Of a DNA stretch of 64,000 bases, positions 48,834 to 62,100 are shown in pieces. The DNA lies in assembly GCA_019914945.1 (NCBI GenBank), contig CM034101.1:14147188-14211187 (forward strand), given 5' to 3'. Below the pieces are notes generated by a model that was not told where the DNA came from, ran no database searches, and saw nothing but the letters and a program-made list of their open reading frames with translations. How positions within the stretch are numbered: position 1 is the stretch's first letter; every line of letters begins with the position of its first letter. The DNA comes from Typha latifolia. Lineage: Eukaryota; Streptophyta; Magnoliopsida; Poales; Typhaceae. The translations under genes were made by a program, and so were the position numbers.

Positions 48834-51800
48834 ATTAAAAATGTCGTCTATAAGGCCCTAAGAGTGTTGATAATATATTTGCCTTGAGAAGTATCTGTAT
48901 AGACTCATCTGTACATGGAGGAGGGGTTCCACCACCCACTTTGTTATTTTATTATCTTATGTTCCTTTCTCATAATAGTAATAATAGTAGTGTAGTGTTT
49001 GATCTTCCCAAATACTTTGAACCAGTGCTGCTCACATCAAATATAAAATGGAAAATGTAGAGAGGAGTAAAGTATTGATTGATGTTTTGATCAATAATAA
49101 AAACTGAAATGGATGATTGTAGATAAGCAGATATTTTGGAAGTATTTTCTCAGTCTATCTATCACAGTCGAATGAGAAACTTGTCAAACTTTACCACCAT
49201 TGCCACTGTGATACTTGTTCCACTTGCGGTTGCTACTTCAAGTCTACAATGTAAGTGATTGAGTTAGTATGTAAAAAGTAATAGAGTTAATAAGGAAATT
49301 GGTTACCTGTTACAATCACCAGGAAGTGCCTGTTCTTAATTAAACTATTTATACTTCAGTATTCTATATTATCTATGAATTCCTAAATGTATAATTATTT
49401 ATCTTCCTAATGAGGTTTGGGTGATATTACCAATATTTACCTCATTTGGATAGAGTATATGCTTTTTCTTAAACCAGTTTAGATTCGCTAAATTGGTTTT
49501 ATATCTAAACACCAGTTTAAGATAAAAATGAATTTATGGGCAACCTATTTAAACTTATTCTTCTCTCTCATCTAACTATTTTACATTTACAAACAAAATC
49601 TAATTACCAGTTTTCCCTTGGAACGATTTCATTTGAATCAACTATTATTTCAATTCTTCTCTCTCTCTCTCCTCTCTCATCTTATCACCATATGTACTAT
49701 TGTTATATGAGCCTAAATTTCTATATCAAGATGGTTGCTTATGGAAACTTTACGGTGCCTCAGTTAAGAATAAAAGTTCGGGAATTCTCATACAATATAA
49801 ATCTCTCTAACCATGTGAGTACGTCCCATTAGCCATATTGTTGCAAAACATTGTTATGAGAATTGCGAGGTCGTAACTATCTATCTAGGCTCAGTTTTTA
49901 TTTTCAAAATTATTATCTATATAGTAACCTACACACTGAATAATGTGAGTTTTAATGAACACCATGATTCACACTCTTGTGTCATGGCAATAGAGCTAGA
50001 CTTTGGTTGGTCTCCAGATTTACCGAAGAGTGGTTAGAACTCCATCATTGGATCTTGATCCAAATTGCAGAAAAGTACAGTAGTAGTATTAGAAGTTCAG
50101 AATGCGATTCCATTTCAATGCAGTGCTGGTCACCACTATCCACCACTTGCCTCCCATGACATCGAAGGGTTCATCACACCATTAAAATCATGGATTTGGA
50201 CCCACCCAAGACCCCCAAACGCAAGAAATGTCACACATGTTGTTTTCTTGGCACATAATGAATGAACCCAGTGATGCAGCTTTCAGTGAGATGGTGAGTG
50301 GCACTTCCAAGCACTGAGAGGAACAAGCTTGCCTGAGAGTGACCAACGTAATTTATTTCCCCAGATGCAAGAATTTGACTAGAGATCTCACAATGATGAG
50401 ACCTGGTTGGAGAAGGATGTATGTGGTTCTATCTAGGTCTTGTAGCAGAATAAAAACAATGCATATTTTTTGGAAGTAAACTGATGATGACTGAAAGCCA
50501 TCAGCATCAGATGAATGTTGACTACCTAGTTATTATATCTCTTCTAAACCTACCTATCATTTTGTTTTTGTTTTTTTATTTGTATTCTTCTAAGCCCATT
50601 TTGATTTCAGGATCAAAGGGGCGGAATAAGGGATAAATAAATGGTTGTCTTTATTTTCTAATCATCGACCATTATACATGACAGGTGCAGCAGTACTTTT
50701 GTGAGATAAGGAAAAACAAGAATAGGATAAAGGTGGATATATACTTTCTCAACTACTCTGAACTTTGTAACTCTTCCATTTAGTTACTAAAGTCTGAGAT
50801 GTTAACCTTCAGCATCATTTGCCAAACTAATGATGTCACACTCCATTTATCTAACTTGATGATTCATCTCTTAGTCCCATTGCAAATAAAACAAATAAAA
50901 AACTGAGCTAAAAAAAGATTTTGGATTTCAATTAGTCTAGTGTAAGTTTAAAAGTGATTGGCATTGGAAAACACTATAGCTTTGATTTCCACTTTCAGTG
51001 TCCACCTGAAATGCTTCTGGCATGGAGAGAGAGCTTGTATCTTTAAAGCGTACTAATATGATATCCAACTTTATTCGTTCAAAAGCTACCTAAAATTGGA
51101 TCCCCAGTTGCACTACCAATAGTATCATATGACGCAATAGAATCTAAATTGCTCATATCGATCATCCAAAGGGTCACATTTTGGCAAAAGAACTTCAAAT
51201 GATTCCTTCTAAAAGCTAACATGGATGGCTAAAACCACTCATGGAGATTCCATAAATTGCGAAGTTATCATCTTAGTGCCATTGCAACTATGAGCGATAG
51301 TGCATGCTGCTTATTATAATTAGTTGAAGCGTGGAAGGAGATGTGGAGCAGCTTTAACTAATGGTTTACTTTCTAATGACAAATACAACATGGGTGGAAT
51401 CCTAATGCATCATAAAGGTGTCCGTATAAAATGGCAGACAGGTTTAAGTCTAGCAACTAAGGTACCAACATCAGCAGTACAAATTTGTGCAGATAAAAAG
51501 ATTCAATCTCTCTGTTTACTAGACTATGTTATTGTGTATATTGAACATATATAGTGAAACTTTCTTATGACTAAATCTTCTCGTTTTAGAATTTGTGATT
51601 CTCCACTATGTCCAACAAGGTCAACCTGTTTTTCTCAACAAAAAAAAGAAAAAAAAGAAAAAAAAAGCTCAGCCCAACCTATTCTCCTTTAAAGGTTTGC
51701 ATTCAAGTTGTTAAATCAGTATCGTTAGAATTTGTACATGATACATTCAACATGAGCTCCATTAACAATTTGAGAACTATCTCATCAGCCAAGATAATTC

Positions 51801-53189
51801 CGAGTATTTGATAAATTTGGTTCAATCCAATGTATTCTAACGAGTTGTGTAACTAAGAGTAAATTATAAATTACCCCTATAATTACGCCTAAAATTAAAT
51901 AACTCCTCTAAATTTTCATTTGTATTACTTTGTCACTTGTAATCCAAACTAATATAAAATCATTATATTTTTTTTTCCAACTTAATGAAAAAGTAAAAAA
52001 AAATTTGTTTACAAAAAATATCCTGAGATTTTTCTCCTCAAAATAGTCATCCAAATATTAGAATTGTTTTCTCCCTCTATTAAATCTATTCACCTTATCC
52101 CATGAGTCAAACTTATAATAAGTACATTTTCTACCTCTTCTATCCTCTCGTACCTAAGATTACAAACATCAATCTTAGTTACCATCTCCAAATATATTCT
52201 CTCTCCATCTTAGAAACAGTTGCACAAACAATGAAATAAGTTACTACCAAGAGTACTAAGTAAATTGATGGGCCTATTAACTATCTAGTTTTTCACAATG
52301 GTATAAACTATAAGACACAAAGTGATACAAATGAAGGTGAGAAATTGGAATTTACCTAATATAGAAAGATTGATGGTACAGGCCCAAGAACCCAGCAACA
52401 AAATCTAGTGAACTTAAAAAAGAAGAAAGACATGATGATGCATAATGCTGCAATATGAAATACCGAAACAAAGGCATGAATAGGAATCTTAAAAGTTCTA
52501 GAAAAAAGAGAAAAAAGAGTAAGATATGACTCTTCCTAGTCTCAAGGGCAACAAGCTGCTGTAAGGCCAAATTCAGTCCTTCCATATTACACATCTCATG
52601 TTTCTTATATACATACACAGATGAAAAATACAGGAACCTGAAAATCCGTGGCAAAATAAATTCACCACAGTTAACACTGAGGGGCTACTTCCAATAAAAG
52701 CATTTCTTCCTATATAACAGCAAATCCTAGTGTATTTCTCCACACACACAAAGAAACAGGATAATCTAGTAGTACCATAATGTTTGCAACTACACAAATA
52801 ATCCACATCATCCAGAAGATTGAAGTCTGGTAAGCAAGCCAGCTATATCTTACACCAAACGATTCAAGCTTATAGTGTGCAGATGAGATAACTGATGGGT
52901 GCATCTTCAGCATGATAAAACCACTTATTTACAGAAACAACCAAGGGAATCTCTGATATCATCAAGAATACCACTTGGACTTGCTTATGAGCGCTGAAAG
53001 CCTCATGCAACTCAACTTTAAATACTATTGCCTGTAGTATCCTCTTCTCGATGGATTGTGCTTTTTTACATTGACTAATAAGTTTCACCTGGGCTGTTAA
53101 CTTCATTTCCTATGCCCCAACAGAAGTCATTTGTCTTGTTAACAAAAAGCAAATTTCGAAAAGCCAACCATGTAGTGACCATCGTTCAC
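48832..53189. other. intergenic DNA, 3' flank of UPF2
   Basis: More than 4 kb with no gene I can support. The right end (about 52350-53189) should hold the UPF2 3' UTR. A CT microsatellite-like tract lies at about 49655-49680. Short open frames on both strands have no family features. Confidence 0.5.
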
Positions 53190-56100
53190 TCATCTCCTCC
53201 TCCCATAGCCATGATAGAATCCACCAGATGAATGGTGGCGCTGCCGAGTGCCACCCATTCTACTTGAAACGTCCCAACTACCACGGCCTGAAGGTCTGCT
53301 ACTAGTGCCACTACTCCCCTGGGTCCAGTTACCAGTTTGTGATAGAACCCCATTTGACTCTTCCTCCTCCCTCTCATTGTACTCTAGAATCCTGCGCTTG
53401 ATACTCTGCTTCTCCTCCAGCTCAGCAGCCTCCTGCTGCTTTGTGCTCTGAACTAATGAGCAATCCCGAGGTATATACATCTGCTTAGTTTGCTGCTTAT
53501 TTCCCCTCTTCACCAGCACCTTCACACGCACCTTGTTGTTAGCTCCAGTGATGCCACCCTCTTCATCCATAGTTTCCTCCCCACTCTCCCCCTCGGTGGC
53601 CCTTGGATCTTTAGACCCTTCAAAAACATTCATCGGTATCATCATGTTCAAAGTAGGCCTTGCCCGCAGCTCCAGCTTCCGTGATTCCAAGCTCTCCTGC
53701 ATCAGGGCCCTCAGCTCTCGGTCAAAGTCCTCTTCCTCCTTGGGATCAACCTCGACCACCTTCTGTCTGACTTGTACACTGTCCTCCTCATCAGAACCAG
53801 CTGCCCCTCCATCATCCTCATCATCGTCACTTTCAGACCCATCATCTGACTTTTCCTCATACAAGAGCTCTTCCTCATCTTCATTTCCATCCTGATCTAT
53901 GCTTCCACCCTCTGAATAGCTCTCGCTGTCTGCAGCTTCTTCGTGGCTCCCACCATTTTCCTCAATTCCATTTGTTGACCCCTTGCCATTGGCTGTGATG
54001 GCAGTAGAAGTTGTTCGGAGAGAAACTTTCTGAGATTCACTGTCCGAGTGCTTCTCACCGCTACTCTTCTCAGTTGAGGACATGCGTTCACTTTCTTCAA
54101 GTTCAATTAGCGCTGCATTAACTTCTTCAATGGATGAATACCTGGCCATGTTTGGTCGTAACTCAGCAAATATGTCCTGCAACGGTTGAACAAATGAGAA
54201 TGAGCAATAATCTACAACTGATAGGGTAATATATGAAAAGACTTCATATATTTGAATCATATGGGGAGGGATTTTCAAGAAAGGGCAATTGACTCAAATT
54301 GTTTTAAACTCTTAAGTTGGTTAAACTCAAATTGACTCAAATTGTTGCAATTGATTTTCTTGTTCATATTCTTCATTTGCTTCAAAATTAAAACCATCAT
54401 AGTGTTCTTTTGAAGTTTGGATATATAAGTCATTAAATCCAACAAATAATTTTAGGATTTTGGAAGTCCGAGAACTCGAGTGAAGCAAAACTCTAAAATT
54501 TCCTTCATTTTCTGATATAGTGTCTAGGCGACATAATAGCATTGGAAGCTTGATCTATCTGCTGTTACAAATTTTCATGCCTTACTAACACAATAAACAT
54601 CCGTTGACATTGACATGTATTTAAGACCGCATATTATCTTCGAGGTATCTTTCTCTTCCTCAAGGGGGTGTTACATTTGGCTGTTAACTGCAATCGTGCA
54701 AGAGCCCTTCCCTCCCTCACACACTTCGTGCCTATTCTCTATCAAATGTTACGTTATGTAGCTCCAAGAGAAAAAGCTTTCCTATACGAGTCTCCCATCA
54801 GGGTGGACCTTACCATCTTGCAACTCAGCGGTAGTATCTGTACTCTGCAATCTCTCCAATTTCCCCTCCTTTATTACTTGTATATCATAATAACAAAGCA
54901 AGAGTCCATCAGTGTCGAGCAATCTAACAAGAGGATCTTGCACTATAGTAAGATATGGCTCTTTTCCAGCTTCCCTCAGATGAAAAGTAGAGGCCATATC
55001 TAGAGCTTGAGATTCACTTGTATAACATAGAGAGTCATCAAACCATAACTGGTGCCAACATCTAAGCCCTCAATAGAATATGGGAAATCCTAGTCCACAC
55101 ACTCATACAAAATTATCTTGTTCAACATTGGAAGCTTGCAGTATAAAGTCAGGCAAAGGCTCTAGGTTACTATAGTTGGTGGCAACTTCTAACCCCTCAT
55201 TATACCCTGAGAAATCCTAGTCCACTATCATATACTTGCTTACACTAGATGATCTTTTTTGACCTTGAGAGGTCTGCTTCAGATCCCTCTCCCATGGTTT
55301 GGCCACATGTGATGTTAGAAGTGTAAAGGTAACCTGCCTTCTGTTCAGTCGCATGATTAAAAAAATGAAGAAATCTAAGCTGGTGTGCACAGAGTGCAGC
55401 CCAAGAACAGTGAGACAGAAATATCAACAAGCTGTTCATGCATATAATAGTGGCTCTCATTGCACTTGTACTGGGTTGTCAATTGTAACCGATCGGCAAA
55501 CTATTCTTCACATGAAAGGATGGCCAAAAGGAAAAAAAAAGGTAAAAAAAGTAAAAGATGGCTGAATGAGATATAATTATAATCTCGTATCCTTGTACTA
55601 AGGCACTTTCAATGTACTTGTCTTGCATGCTTCCATCATAATTGTATTGAATCTGATTTTTAGTCTCTCATAGTGATAACTCCTTACCTGTCATGATAAG
55701 GAGAATAAACCTAGTCATAAACTTATAATTTGTACAGTGGCATTTGGTTAGAGTCCAAGGATTTGTCTTGAACCCATTCAGGGAATGCTAATCATACTTA
55801 GTAACCAAATGGTATACCAAAGTGTTTCAAAGGTTACCTAGACTTAGGCCTGCCTTCGGCCTTAAATATATCCCAGACCATGTCCAAAAGGTGAGAGAGA
55901 AAGGAGAAATAAAATAGATCTAACCGTGCTGCCGTCGCCGTCCCTTGTCTTTGCCCTGCGTGCCCTAGTCATCGGGAGGAAGAAGATTACCCAAATGGAT
56001 TGAAAAGATAAGGATCTGCACCACTGAAACTTTCATCTCGAGCCGTTAAAAGCTTTCAAAAGCTTGTCTTTCAACCTCTATTAGGGCACAGAGACAGAAA

Positions 56101-59100
56101 GAGAGGAGGACGACGAGGCAGGCAAGAGGAGGGCAACAACTTCATAGTAACGCTCTCTACCACTACTTGCCTTCTCTGGCCGCTTTGCTCGATGCTAAGG
56201 GTGAGAGGAGGGGTGTGGCATCCTTCATTCCACATGCCGGTACTACATTGACAATGGACATGCCAGTAGACATGAGCATCCTAATAATGAAACATCTATT
56301 CAAAATTCTCCAAATTCTCACATCAAAATTAACCCCTCAACCACCTTTACAAGTAAGCCCGCAAGCAGTTTTATAAGCCTATAACCATGCAGACTTCTTC
56401 AAACAAAAAAAAAATGAAGAAAAAAACGAAACCTTATATGTAAGCCCGCAACCATGCAGACTTCTCCCCAAAAAAAGACACTTTACTCATGTAAGCCCAC
56501 AACCATGTGAACTTCTTTAAAATAAAAAAAACCATCATTTTAAAAATAATTGATAATAATATTTCTGTACTAAAATACTTCAAAGTCAAAAGAAATTTTG
56601 GTCCATTTATACAACATATCCTCAATTTCCCTCCAAAACCAATATTCTTTTACTTTTTATATCACTTCAAAGATAACAATAACACTACTAGCCAAGGATG
56701 GCCGTCCGTATTGCTAGTAATGACAGGGCACTTACCATGCCAGTAATGACAGGACACCTAGCACAAGGTGTGCCATGGGTGCATGCTGTTATTGTCGCAT
56801 GCCGGTCATTGTGCAAATATTAAGCTTTTTTAATAAAAAAATTTATTTCCATCGATCATCATCAAATCAATTTGTCATTTTCTTAATAAACATGATATGA
56901 CATGTGAAGTCCTTTTTTTATTTTTCTTATTTACATCAATTAACTAGTAGTCAAGCTAGATCTTTACAACCAGTTACTAGTCGAGTTAAATCGTCTTCAC
57001 GATCAATTGATCCCTTAGGAGGCTTAAATAAATAATGATGATGAGAATTGAGATGATAATATTGGTGATGTTGATAATGATAACAAAGAGACTCGATGGT
57101 GGTGATGATGAAGATGAAATATGCATCCCTACTACACAACCTTCTTAAAGAGGTATTTTTTTTACAAAAAAAATTTTTACACATACCACCCAAGATCAAG
57201 ACCAAGAGGCTAGACCTAGACAACCACAAGGCAGAATTTATCAAGGTTTGTTGGATCAGGATCGGCAAGTTTTGGTTAAACTGGGCCAAATCCATTATGA
57301 ATCTTACTCGGATTCGATCCGAGGACATCAACTATTGATGTCCCCATAACTCTCTCTCTCTCTCTCTCTCTCACTTTTCTTCTCTCTTTTTCTCTTTCAT
57401 TCTTTCTCTCTCCTTAACATAATTATTATTTCTAACAACGAGATCTAGATCCGGCAAACACCAACGAACTCCGATATATTTTTTTAATTTAATTTCTTTA
57501 TTTCTCTCAGTCTGTTAATTTCTTTCATTCTCTCCTTTTCTTCTCTTTTTTTTTCTCCTTCACTACACTATAATTTTTCACTTTTTTTCTTTTTTTTTTT
57601 GGTTTTTTTCCCTCTATCTAATCTCTTCTTCTTTTCAATGAAAGTCAGCAGAATGTTTTTTCTTTTGGTTTTCTTCTCTCTAAACTCTTCTTCTCTCTCC
57701 TTCGCTTACTGATTTTTTTCACGTTTCCAAAATCCAAATTGTTCTTTGCTAAATTTGCTGAATCATTTAATTTTCTGAAATTGTCATTAAATATTTGCTG
57801 AATCATTTAATTTTCTGAAATTGTCATTAAATATTTGCTGAATTTAAGATTAAATATTTGCTTAATTATATTTTTAATTTGATCTCTGTTTACATTAAAA
57901 TTAAAATGCTCTAAAAGAAAAGTCACAATATACTGCCATTAGCTAGTAACAATTCATCATTCTTAGGCCTTAGCCAAAACAAAAGGTGTGTCAAATGTAA
58001 CTGGTGTGAAAAGAAAATAAGTGACGGTGTCAGCCGTCTGAAAAAATATTTGGCTAAATGACAAGACCCAAGTTAGTTTGAAAGTCAAAAGAGACATGTT
58101 GGCTCATCTAATAAGCAAAAAGAACAATTAAAAAAAACTGCACAAAAAAGAGAGTCAATAGTTTGTCAAGAATTAATGTATTTTATGATTATGAAAACAT
58201 TGATAAAGATAGCAGTGAATAGAATAAGGAGAATGGCGAGGAGAGACAAATAAGAGCAATGAAAGAGAGCAAAAATACACAAAGAAATTAGAAAATGGGA
58301 AGAAGTAATGATGATAGCTTTCAAAGATCTAGATCAGTTCATATACATGAGAAATAGAATATGGGGACAGTAGTCCTAGGACTCCATCAAAGTTTGAAAC
58401 TATTTGACCGATGGATACATATCTTCAGAAAAAAAAAAGGTATTAGATTTACCACTCATTTAAAGGTATTAGAGAGCACAATGCGATATAAAAATAAAAT
58501 TATGCGAGTATTTACACTACCGGAGAGATCTACAAAAATTAAGAATATAAAACCTAAAAATGAAAGTTTAACTAAAGCTTTGAAGAACATGATTCTTAAA
58601 AATATTTTTTAGCATAATATTATAATTGCCACCGCAGTATTTGAACCTTTTATCAAGATATTATGACTTGTAAACAGTGACGACAAGTCTGAAATGAGTC
58701 TTTTATACGAAGTTATGGACATACCAAAAGAGTTAATAAAAACAAATGCAGACAAAAATTATAAAAAGTGGTGGAAGTTAATTGACTCCAGATGAAACAA
58801 ACAACTACATAGAAATATACACGCTGATGATAAGCATTAGTTTATTATTATTTTTTATTTAAGTATTTCAAAGTTTAAATGATTACAAATTTTAAATTAT
58901 AAATTTCTGCAAGATAATCTAAAATTTCAATTCTCTACAAATATCAATAATAATATTAAAGTCTTGCTAGGAGTTAGGAAAGTTATTAGCAGATTAAAAC
59001 TTGAGATTCATAAACAAATTATTTGCGATAAAGAAGTGAGTTATTAGTCAATTAAATAATCTTAGTATTATTTGTTTCAAGTTTAATAAAATCAATTTCT

Positions 59101-62100
59101 TACAAATATATACAATAATATATTTAAAATCAATTTCTTACAAAATGTATACAATAATATACTTTAAATAAAAAATATAAATTGAGAGTTGGCTAATTTA
59201 ATATTGCTAAAATTGCTACAAATAACAGTCTAGTTGAATAGTGATTCATTTATGGAGGGAATGAGACATCAAATTTGACATTAATAACAAAGATGTTAAG
59301 TCAAATTGTGTATTTATTATAGAGTGAAAGAAATTGGACTATCTTCTCTTTGATCCACACCAAAACATGTAATCAATTGACAATAGAAAGATTAGATAAA
59401 TTAGTTTTCTGTCATTATAATATAGGATTAAGTGAGAGAAATTTAAAAAGGAAGACAAAATAATCAGCTAATTAATTTAAAATTATGTTTTTAATGGAAG
59501 ATTCCCGACTCTATAAATTCAGAGAAGTGGAGGATAGATATTAGATGATACAAGACATTTAGGAGTGAAAGATAGTATAGCTACCAATGCCAGCGATAAC
59601 CTTGATGATCCTAATAATGCATCTGATGGTGAAATCGTCTCTTCCACATTTGATGAAAATCAAGAAAGCATAGCAATTTAAGACAGAGAAACTAAGGATG
59701 TACATACATATCAGCGACATCATTATCAGGATATTGTTTCATATGACAATAGTTCATTAAGTATTCATTGTTTAGAGTCATTAAAAGATCCATATGTCTC
59801 AGTATCTTCAATATCCTTAGACATAAGATCCACATATTGATTATTATTCTCCTCAAAGATAATAACATTCATTTGATATAAATGATATGATACAATCACT
59901 CTTTGGAGCACTAGGCCCTAGACACCCTAGACATAATTATTTACAAACTTATGATGATTATAATAATGACGACCAAAGAGATTTACAAGAGCCAATTCGG
60001 TATTTATTAATCTTTGGAGCACTAGGCCCTAGCCACCCTAGATTTTTCTTAATTTTTAGGGTTCATATGTGAATAATTATTATTTTATTACTTCTATCAT
60101 ATTTTCTAAATTTTTAGAAATTTTCCTACGTTCTTAGATAATATTTAGAAGTTAACATAATTAAAAAAAGCCTGATCCAATCGAGGCAACCAATACGACA
60201 GATTGGGCCGATATGTATCGTTTTCTTGAAAAGCCGATCCCGATCTTAATCCGACGAATTTATCAGAGACAAAAGAAAGGAAATAGACCATTTCAAACTC
60301 AACATGATAAAAGCTAGATAAGAAGACTTGAAGATAAAGAAAAACTGTATTTCATTTATATTAGTAAAAACAGGATAGGTATGAGCATACCAAGTAGATG
60401 AACTAAAAAGTTAAACAATAGTAAGAAAGGAAATGAACCTATCACAATCATCAACTGTTAGAGAAAGAATTGCTTTGTCATTTGTCATCACAACAAACAT
60501 ATCTAGCATCGAATAAATTTACACGCATTTACTTATGCAGTACAAGGAAAATTTTCCAAATACACAGGATGACAATACAGATTTAGTACTCAAGAGTATC
60601 TGACTACATAAAATAGCTTAAAATGTACTCAAATGTGTCATATATAAGATTCAAATTTCTTAAAAGAATGGACTGCACATAAAAATAGTTTCTTGCATGT
60701 ATGGAGGCTTATAGGAAATACCTGATGTTCACAAATACAAAATTTGAGAGATAAGTACAAGAATAATACGACATTACCAAGAGGAGACAAGCCAACTAAC
60801 CTGAATATCAAACTCAATATCAAGTGGTATTGGGCCTTTGCTAAGAGCATATCTTTGAAAATATATCAAAAACCTATCGAGTTTTCGTTTAGAAGAGCCT
60901 CTGCCAAAATAATGACCACATGTCTGCAGAAGTGTTATGATCATCCTGATCCGGAAACAATCTTCTGGCGGATCCAGTGTGTCTTGCTTTACGAGAAGGA
61001 AAACAAAAACAACACAGAATTATTAAATCTCTATCAATTTATTTGAAAAGAATGACAAGACTAAACAAACAAGTTAAATACGACAATGAAACATTGAAAC
61101 TTAATGTATTTTCATGATTCCATACTAATCAATACCTAATACTTATCCTTAAACGATCAGTTCCATGAACATGTATTACTTCAATCCATTAAACTGAGAT
61201 GCCCAAGTTAAAACACCTAATGCTTGGTTATCTTTCCCAAGTAAATATTTGGTGGTTTATAGGGTTAACCTTCTCTGGTGGATTCCACAATAGCAATCTT
61301 TTAAGTATCAAATAGGCTTTTATTAATGCTCGTGTGGCTTTATCCAAGTTATAATATTGACTTCTTAACAAGAAGAGAAGTTCATGATACAAGAAAAGAA
61401 TGATGAGTGTAGCTTGGACATGCTTTCTCAAGTATACTGCTATTCTAAGCACAGCATAATGATCCTGCTTCTTTTCATTTCTAAACCAAGTGTCTAAGTC
61501 ATTTGAGATTCCTAATATAGTCAGCCAGGAGAAACTTACTTTAAATTGCTTATTTTCTTTCCAATTTCCTCTACTTCCCAATAGTAGCATCCATTGTTTT
61601 TGAAAAGTTTCTATCTTGGGGACACTGCTTTCACCCGAGATTGAAGCAAGCAGCACCACTTAGGTGTACATTTTCTCAACCTTTTTCTTCAGATTAATTT
61701 TGTAAGATGAAACTGCTTTGAGTTAATATCAGATATTGCAAAATGGACACTGAGATGGCCCATAATGCTTGTTATATTCTTCATCTCGCAGATCTATTAT
61801 AAGATTTCACATCTTTATACTGACTCTATCTAAATATTTTACTTCTGGGATGCTTGACTTCCAAGCTTTTGCTTAGGGGCCCACCTAGCATCTAGCCATT
61901 AGGTAGTCCACTGTCTAACTATACATGACCGATAATGATTCTGCACTTGCCAACATGGTATTGAGTTGATCTTTGACATGGCATCCCTCACATCCAGAAT
62001 CAATGCAGTATCCAATTTCCATATGTTAAAGGCATCTATTGTGTGTGATTGTGGACTTTATCAAGGAACATCCAATCATTCTGAACTCGCCACCAAGGTC

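Larger units (their letters stand above)
54177..57950. other. UPF2 giant intron, 3' half: repeat-rich DNA
   Basis: Intronic. It contains several imperfect direct repeats of a GTAAGCCCGCAACCATGCAGACT-like word between 56352 and 56515, two AGTAATGACAGG(A/G)CAC copies at 56716-56757, pyrimidine-rich tracts (57340-57720) with a CT microsatellite at 57349-57373, and the 40-bp repeat listed separately. Open frames here are out of context. Confidence 0.5.

Noticed and set aside
53186..53895. Frames on both strands overlapping the last UPF2 exon
   Set aside because: They are Ser-rich or Asp/Glu-complement shadows of the acidic UPF2 coding sequence.
55299..55565. 88-codon plus-strand frame in the UPF2 giant intron, with a Lys-rich end
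   Set aside because: The Lys-rich end comes from an A-rich tract. It has no domain and no splice context, and it lies opposite to the host gene.
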